A stretch of DNA of 64,000 bases from Candidatus Poseidoniales archaeon (GTDB lineage Archaea > Thermoplasmatota > Poseidoniia > Poseidoniales > Poseidoniaceae), in the NCBI GenBank assembly GCA_009887095.1, contig QXYC01000019.1:1-64000 (forward strand). Reading direction: 5' to 3'. Made by a program: the position numbers and the translations under genes. Positions 60,502 to 64,000 of this stretch are shown in pieces. Position 1 is the stretch's first letter. Each line of letters opens with the position of its first letter. A model generated the notes under the pieces. That model did no database searches and was not told the origin of the DNA. It saw only the letters and a list, made by a program, of their open reading frames with translations.

Positions 60502-61590
60502 ATGCGCAGGAGGCAGGTTCGTTCGCTTGAACGGGATGAAACCGCTCTGACCGCCGTGATTGAATTCTTGTCGGCATTTGCTCTGTTCCTGATGATCCTC
60601 ACCGCCTTTTTGGCGCTTGCCCAACTCCAGATGGGTTCGAATGACCCAGCGGTTGACCGATTGGACCGTTCTGCGGTGCAAGGTCTCGATCGCCTCACTT
60701 CTGACGGGGGTTGGTTTGTTCCTGGGAACGAATCGGCAATGGATTATGGCAATGCCACCGCAGATTGGCATCTTCAAGACGCTGAAGCCCTCGATGAAGG
60801 GCGTGTTCAAGCCGGTCTTGTCGTCGATGGGGCATTGAGCATGGCAAAGATCAACGCTATTCAAAACATCACCGAGGGTGATTTAATCGATGGACTTGGG
60901 CTCGATGAGGGCTTTTCCATTCATCTTTCAATCGAAGTGATTGCAAGCAACGCCAGCAGCCGGGTGGGCGCACTTTTGTTTGACAGTGGTACGGAACGAC
61001 GCACTGCTTCTGCTTCTTCAACAGCAAATCGACAATTCATACAGGATGGAGAAACTTGGCAAGTTGTTCTTGAAGTTCACAAGGGTGGGCGCCTCAGCAA
61101 TGACCTCCACCTTGCCGAGGTTATGGCCCGCCCTGCAAACGGTGGGCCCGAGTGGATTGAAATCTATAATCCGAATGACTTCGCCATTGCCCTACGCGGT
61201 TGGTCGCTGAATCATACCGGTTCCACAATGAACTCCGACTACCTGTTCAAATCCGGTGTAATCGCTGGAAAAACAACCCTCCTTCTCACAGGAGACGCGA
61301 CCTCTCAAGCGACTGGAAACGCATCCCAAGTGATTGACCTAGGCCTCCTAGGTTTCCTTGGCGTCGGCATGTTCAACGGGCTGGAAGACGGTACCGGGGA
61401 ACTGAGGCTTCGATACACTCAGTTAGACGAAGCACGACCGTATGATGTATCCAAAACTGGATGGGGCGGCGATACTCAATTGTTCATGATCGTGGGCCAA
61501 TCGCTGGCATGGGATGGAAATTCGAGCGCAATGACCTCTTGGTACATCGATGATACGCCGACACCAGGCGACCCAAACGACGCTGTTTGA
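60502..61590 (+). CDS. Pilin-like protein with lamin-tail domain
   Basis: The N terminus RDETALTAVIEFLSAFALFL followed by MILTAFLALAQLQ resembles an archaeal type IV pilin or prepilin segment: a charged residue pair before a long hydrophobic helix. The middle part is unassigned. From about residue 205 a lamin-tail domain is seen (DLHLAEVMARPANGGPEWIE, IYNPNDFAIALRGWSLN, ATSWYIDD-type end). LTD domains occur in secreted, DNA- or surface-associated proteins. I take the ATG at 60502; the frame is open to 60451 but that part looks non-coding. It is followed 71 nt later by the KaiC-like operon. Confidence 0.72.
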   Translation: MRRRQVRSLERDETALTAVIEFLSAFALFLMILTAFLALAQLQMGSNDPAVDRLDRSAVQGLDRLTSDGGWFVPGNESAMDYGNATADWHLQDAEALDEGRVQAGLVVDGALSMAKINAIQNITEGDLIDGLGLDEGFSIHLSIEVIASNASSRVGALLFDSGTERRTASASSTANRQFIQDGETWQVVLEVHKGGRLSNDLHLAEVMARPANGGPEWIEIYNPNDFAIALRGWSLNHTGSTMNSDYLFKSGVIAGKTTLLLTGDATSQATGNASQVIDLGLLGFLGVGMFNGLEDGTGELRLRYTQLDEARPYDVSKTGWGGDTQLFMIVGQSLAWDGNSSAMTSWYIDDTPTPGDPNDAV

Positions 61591-61661
61591 TTCATTCCTC
61601 AATCGGTGGCTCCATTCCCCCGGGGGCGATTGCTTGATGAACCCGGCCCGATTGGTTGAGC

Positions 61662-62453
61662 ATGTTTCCCATGCAGCCAGCCGCAGTTTACACCCGAGAC
61701 CGATGCGTCACAGGTATTCACGGGTTGGATGAAATTCTGCGCGGTGGTATCCCCTATGGTTCAACAGTGCTTGCTGCAGGTACGTGTGGTTCTGGAAAGA
61801 CCACGCTGGGTATGGAATTCTTAGTTCGAGGCGCACTTGCTGGCGAAGCGTGCGCTCACTTTACGGCAACAGAACCTTCGGTGAAGCTTCTTGAAAACAT
61901 CCGTCAATACGCGTTTTTCGACATGAACATGGTCGATTCCGGGCTGATCAATGTCTTCGATATGGACGTTCTGTATTCATGGCTTGGTCTCGAGAAGGCC
62001 TCGTTTGAACTCGACGACGTCCACGCTCTCATCAAGGCCATTGTGGACATTGTCAACACCATCGGTGTGACACGCTTGGTCATCGATTCGGTGACCACTC
62101 TCTGTTACAAAATCAAGTCCGAGCAGTTGATTCGTGACTTCCTGTTCACGCTTGGTAAGAAACTCGCAACCCTCGGTTGCACAACCATCCTCATTTCGGA
62201 GATTACCTCTGCCACTGAAAATGCGCACTGGTCCTCGTTTGGTGTTGAAGAAGCAATCGCAGATGGCATCATTGTCATGGGTGACGTGGAACGAATGGGT
62301 CACCTGCTTCGCTTCTTACAAGTGGTCAAGATGCGAGGTACTCACCACAGCCGTGCAAAACACGCCATCGAACTTACGCCCCTTGGCGTCATGTTGACGC
62401 CAATGCTGAAGTGGGGCGCACAAAGCGACAAAACAGCTCGTTGGGGGTCATGA
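61662..62453 (+). CDS. KaiC/RadA-like ATPase, intact P-loop
   Basis: The RecA-fold protein of 263 residues opens with VTGIHGLDEILRGGIPYGST, a KaiC signature. Walker A is AAGTCGSGKTTLGMEF and Walker B is TRLVIDSVTTLCYK. Further along, TTILISEITSATENAHWSSFG and EEAIADGIIVMG match KaiC C-terminal elements. It has one RecA domain, so it is not a full cyanobacterial KaiC. The ATG at 61662 is used; the one at 61671 is equally possible. It overlaps the next gene by ATGA. Archaeal KaiC-like ATPases include ArlH of the archaellum and light- or signal-linked proteins; the role here is unknown. Confidence 0.85.
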   Translation: MFPMQPAAVYTRDRCVTGIHGLDEILRGGIPYGSTVLAAGTCGSGKTTLGMEFLVRGALAGEACAHFTATEPSVKLLENIRQYAFFDMNMVDSGLINVFDMDVLYSWLGLEKASFELDDVHALIKAIVDIVNTIGVTRLVIDSVTTLCYKIKSEQLIRDFLFTLGKKLATLGCTTILISEITSATENAHWSSFGVEEAIADGIIVMGDVERMGHLLRFLQVVKMRGTHHSRAKHAIELTPLGVMLTPMLKWGAQSDKTARWGS

Positions 62454-63040
62454 TGATGTTCGAATTAGATCAAAGAATTGCGGAACAACTCACAGAAGTC
62501 GCTCTGAACAGCGCAGTTCAAGTCCGATGTGGCAACTCAAACGCCTTCATGGTCACAGCAAGCACCATTATTCCACTCATGCAAATGTTCGAAATGGGTG
62601 GCGTCTACATCAGCGCCAATCGTGGTGCTGTGGAAATCATTCAAGCGTTCGAGTCAATCGGCATGGATGTTTCTAACATCCAATTCATCGATCTCGTTTC
62701 TTCCGGAATTTTGGGAGGTACCGATGTGCCATACTCCAACATCCACTTTGTAGACAGCCCAATCATGCTTGAATCAGTCTTGCTACGAACGCTTTACATT
62801 CTCCGCACAACGACTTCAGTGCGCAACTTTGTGTTCCTCGACAGTGTCAACGCCCTCGCAATCTACAACGAAGACCGCATCTTAGCAGAATACCTTCACA
62901 CCTTCATCAACACCTTCCGCCAGCGAGAAATCCTCTCGGTTGTGCTCAATGTACCAGACCAAACCCCTCCATTGGTGCTGTCGAACTTAGATTTGTACTG
63001 CACTGACTTAATCGATCGAGGTCAGGTCGTTATCCACTGA
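62450..63040 (+). CDS. RecA-fold protein lacking a P-loop (KaiC-like paralog 2)
   Basis: The protein of 196 residues resembles the RecA core of its neighbour but has no Walker A: the region around CGNSNAFMVTASTIIPLM replaces it. A Walker-B-like strand VRNFVFLDSVNALAIYN and a C-terminal strand set (ILSVVLNVPDQTPPLVLSN) keep the fold pattern. It is likely not an ATPase and may be a regulatory or structural partner of the first protein. It starts at 62450, overlapping the upstream stop by ATGA. The next gene follows after 11 nt with a GAGGTGA SD. Confidence 0.75.
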   Translation: MMMFELDQRIAEQLTEVALNSAVQVRCGNSNAFMVTASTIIPLMQMFEMGGVYISANRGAVEIIQAFESIGMDVSNIQFIDLVSSGILGGTDVPYSNIHFVDSPIMLESVLLRTLYILRTTTSVRNFVFLDSVNALAIYNEDRILAEYLHTFINTFRQREILSVVLNVPDQTPPLVLSNLDLYCTDLIDRGQVVIH

Positions 63041-63051
63041 GGTGAACAGGC

Positions 63052-63855
63052 ATGGCACGAAAGTTTGATTTTGATCCCGAGGATGAGGAGTTCTTCAGCA
63101 AGGTTGGTTCTTTTGGCGTGCCAAAGTTCGACAATGAAATGCGGGGGGGCATTCCTCGTGGATTCACCCTTATTGCGTTCACAGACACAGGTTCTGGAAG
63201 TGAATTGTTTGCAAAGCAGTTCACTTCGCCCGCAGAAGAGTCAGAAAACACCCTCTACATTTCCACAAATGAAGGACAGGCAGAAATCGTCCGTATTTTC
63301 CAGAAGTACAGTTGGCCAATGGACATCAACGTACGAACCATCGGTGAAGAGTACAACTCGACGGTCTTGGAGCGTGAACTTCTTGCCAGCCGATATCGGC
63401 TCGAAGGCTTTCAACTCGCTGACATTCAACGACTCGCACAAACTCGGTTTGTCGACGACACAAACCAAGATTTTTTGACCGAAGTAACCAATGAAATCAT
63501 GGCACTCGGGCCTTATTTCCGTGCTGTGGTTGACAGCCTCGACTTTTTCCTACAGCGTGAGGATCCCGCACGTGTGGTGGCGATGGTCCGCATGCTCCAA
63601 GCTCACGCACAACTCCATCGCGGTCTTCTGCTCATCTCCGTTTCAACCAACGGTCTGGACCCTGCTATCAAGCAAGAACTGTCGACCATTGCTGACATGG
63701 TGCTCTCGTTCAAAGTACGAACCATCGGTACGGATTTCGAAACTTCGATGATTGTTTCTAAGTTCCGAAACGCGCCTGAAAACTTGAAGATTCTTGTTTT
63801 CCGTGTGACACCAGAGGAAGGAATTACTCCGGAAACCGTCGAGCGTATCGCTTGA
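63052..63855 (+). CDS. KaiC-like paralog 3 with degenerate P-loop
   Basis: Residues 15-35 match the KaiC start (FGVPKFDNEMRGGIPRGFTL), but where the P-loop should read GSGKTT it reads TDTGSGSELFAKQF, so the catalytic lysine and Thr are lost. A Walker-B-like strand YFRAVVDSLDFFL and LHRGLLLISVSTNGLDP follow. Length 267. ATG at 63052, with GAGGTGA six nt upstream. It forms an operon with the two preceding genes, and a further gene starts seven nt after its stop. Confidence 0.8.
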   Translation: MARKFDFDPEDEEFFSKVGSFGVPKFDNEMRGGIPRGFTLIAFTDTGSGSELFAKQFTSPAEESENTLYISTNEGQAEIVRIFQKYSWPMDINVRTIGEEYNSTVLERELLASRYRLEGFQLADIQRLAQTRFVDDTNQDFLTEVTNEIMALGPYFRAVVDSLDFFLQREDPARVVAMVRMLQAHAQLHRGLLLISVSTNGLDPAIKQELSTIADMVLSFKVRTIGTDFETSMIVSKFRNAPENLKILVFRVTPEEGITPETVERIA

Positions 63856-63861
63856 TGGTCG

Positions 63862-64000
63862 ATGGAGCGCACCGCTGTTGGTGTCCTTTTTCACAGCGAC
63901 ATGTCCAAAGAGGTCGGCACGCGCCACATCCCCATGGGAGCCCGTGATGCAACAGGTGGATACGACCCCTCCGGCATTGATTTGGAAGCATGGACAATTC
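63862..64000 (+). CDS. N-terminal fragment of an unrecognised protein (3' end outside window)
   Basis: The frame reads MERTAVGVLFHSDMSKEVGT onward with DATGGYDPSGIDLEAWTI and stays open to the window edge. It starts seven nt after the KaiC-like paralog 3, in the same direction, so it is probably part of that operon. No family can be named from 46 residues. Confidence 0.5.
   Translation, partial: MERTAVGVLFHSDMSKEVGTRHIPMGARDATGGYDPSGIDLEAWTI

Noticed and set aside
61656-62453. Full cyanobacterial-type KaiC clock protein
   Set aside because: Only one RecA domain is present and no KaiA or KaiB is nearby; circadian function cannot be claimed.

Overview
The window reads as a chromosome segment of a planktonic euryarchaeon of the Marine Group II / Candidatus Poseidoniales type. 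This is an inference from gene content, not a database match. Archaeal markers are RNA polymerase subunit K (53855-54109), the ADH-type aromatic pathway (44269-45066 and 43249-44259), a GHMP-type shikimate kinase, PurP, RibL-type FAD synthetase, HTH-10 regulators, TATA boxes about 26 nt ahead of leaderless starts, and a PGF-CTERM-like surface protein. Mixed in are genes of bacterial type: riboflavin synthase RibE, oligoribonuclease, tryptophan 2,3-dioxygenase, GpsA and a PlsC-like acyltransferase. Coding density is very high. There is one tRNA, and I see no insertion sequence, prophage or CRISPR.

Layout. 1-1787: phosphonate-type ABC transporter operon. 1805-4393 (minus): small winged-helix-like protein, GpsA and an endonuclease IV-like protein. 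4504-9392: riboflavin operon, thioredoxin reductase, a small membrane protein and an E1-like/rhodanese protein. 9501-11350: receiver-domain protein coupled to a TVP38-type membrane protein. 11401-17036: fused 2-oxoacid dehydrogenase E1, aquaporin, cation/Ca2+ exchanger and acyl-CoA dehydrogenase. 17849-19353: MocA-like and XdhC-like maturation factors, which probably serve the molybdenum hydroxylase at 29293-33679. 20028-27533: two secreted subtilases flanking a 1349-residue polytopic membrane protein. 27629-29230: acyltransferase. 33684-39890: PGF-CTERM-like protein followed by a DUF4350 / MoxR / DUF58 / membrane-protein operon. 39894-45066 (minus): aroA'-aroB'-aroK-aroC-lysC. 45115-49685: HTH-10 regulator divergent from a TetR-ABC-FtsX operon with a clear tandem operator. 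49740-57232: coiled-coil DUF2135-like protein, PurP, KynA, RpoK, a secreted thioredoxin-like protein, CtaA and CtaB. 57321-57407: tRNA-Ser(GCT). 57417-61590: a large surface protein and a pilin-like/lamin-tail protein. 61662-63855: three consecutive KaiC/RecA-like proteins, two of which have lost the P-loop lysine.

How the parts fit. The lifestyle suggested is an aerobic heterotroph that degrades protein and amino acids: exported subtilases, branched-chain oxoacid dehydrogenase E1, acyl-CoA dehydrogenase, tryptophan dioxygenase and heme A synthesis for an aa3-type oxidase. GpsA and the PlsC-like protein point to glycerol-3-phosphate/acyl-ester lipid chemistry, which is unusual for Archaea. 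The aspartate kinase in the aromatic operon makes sense because the archaeal route starts from aspartate semialdehyde. The most distinctive loci are the three-protein KaiC-like operon beside a pilin-like lamin-tail protein, the 4-hydroxybenzoyl-CoA-reductase-like enzyme with the extra cysteine loop, and the TetR operon with its doubled palindrome.
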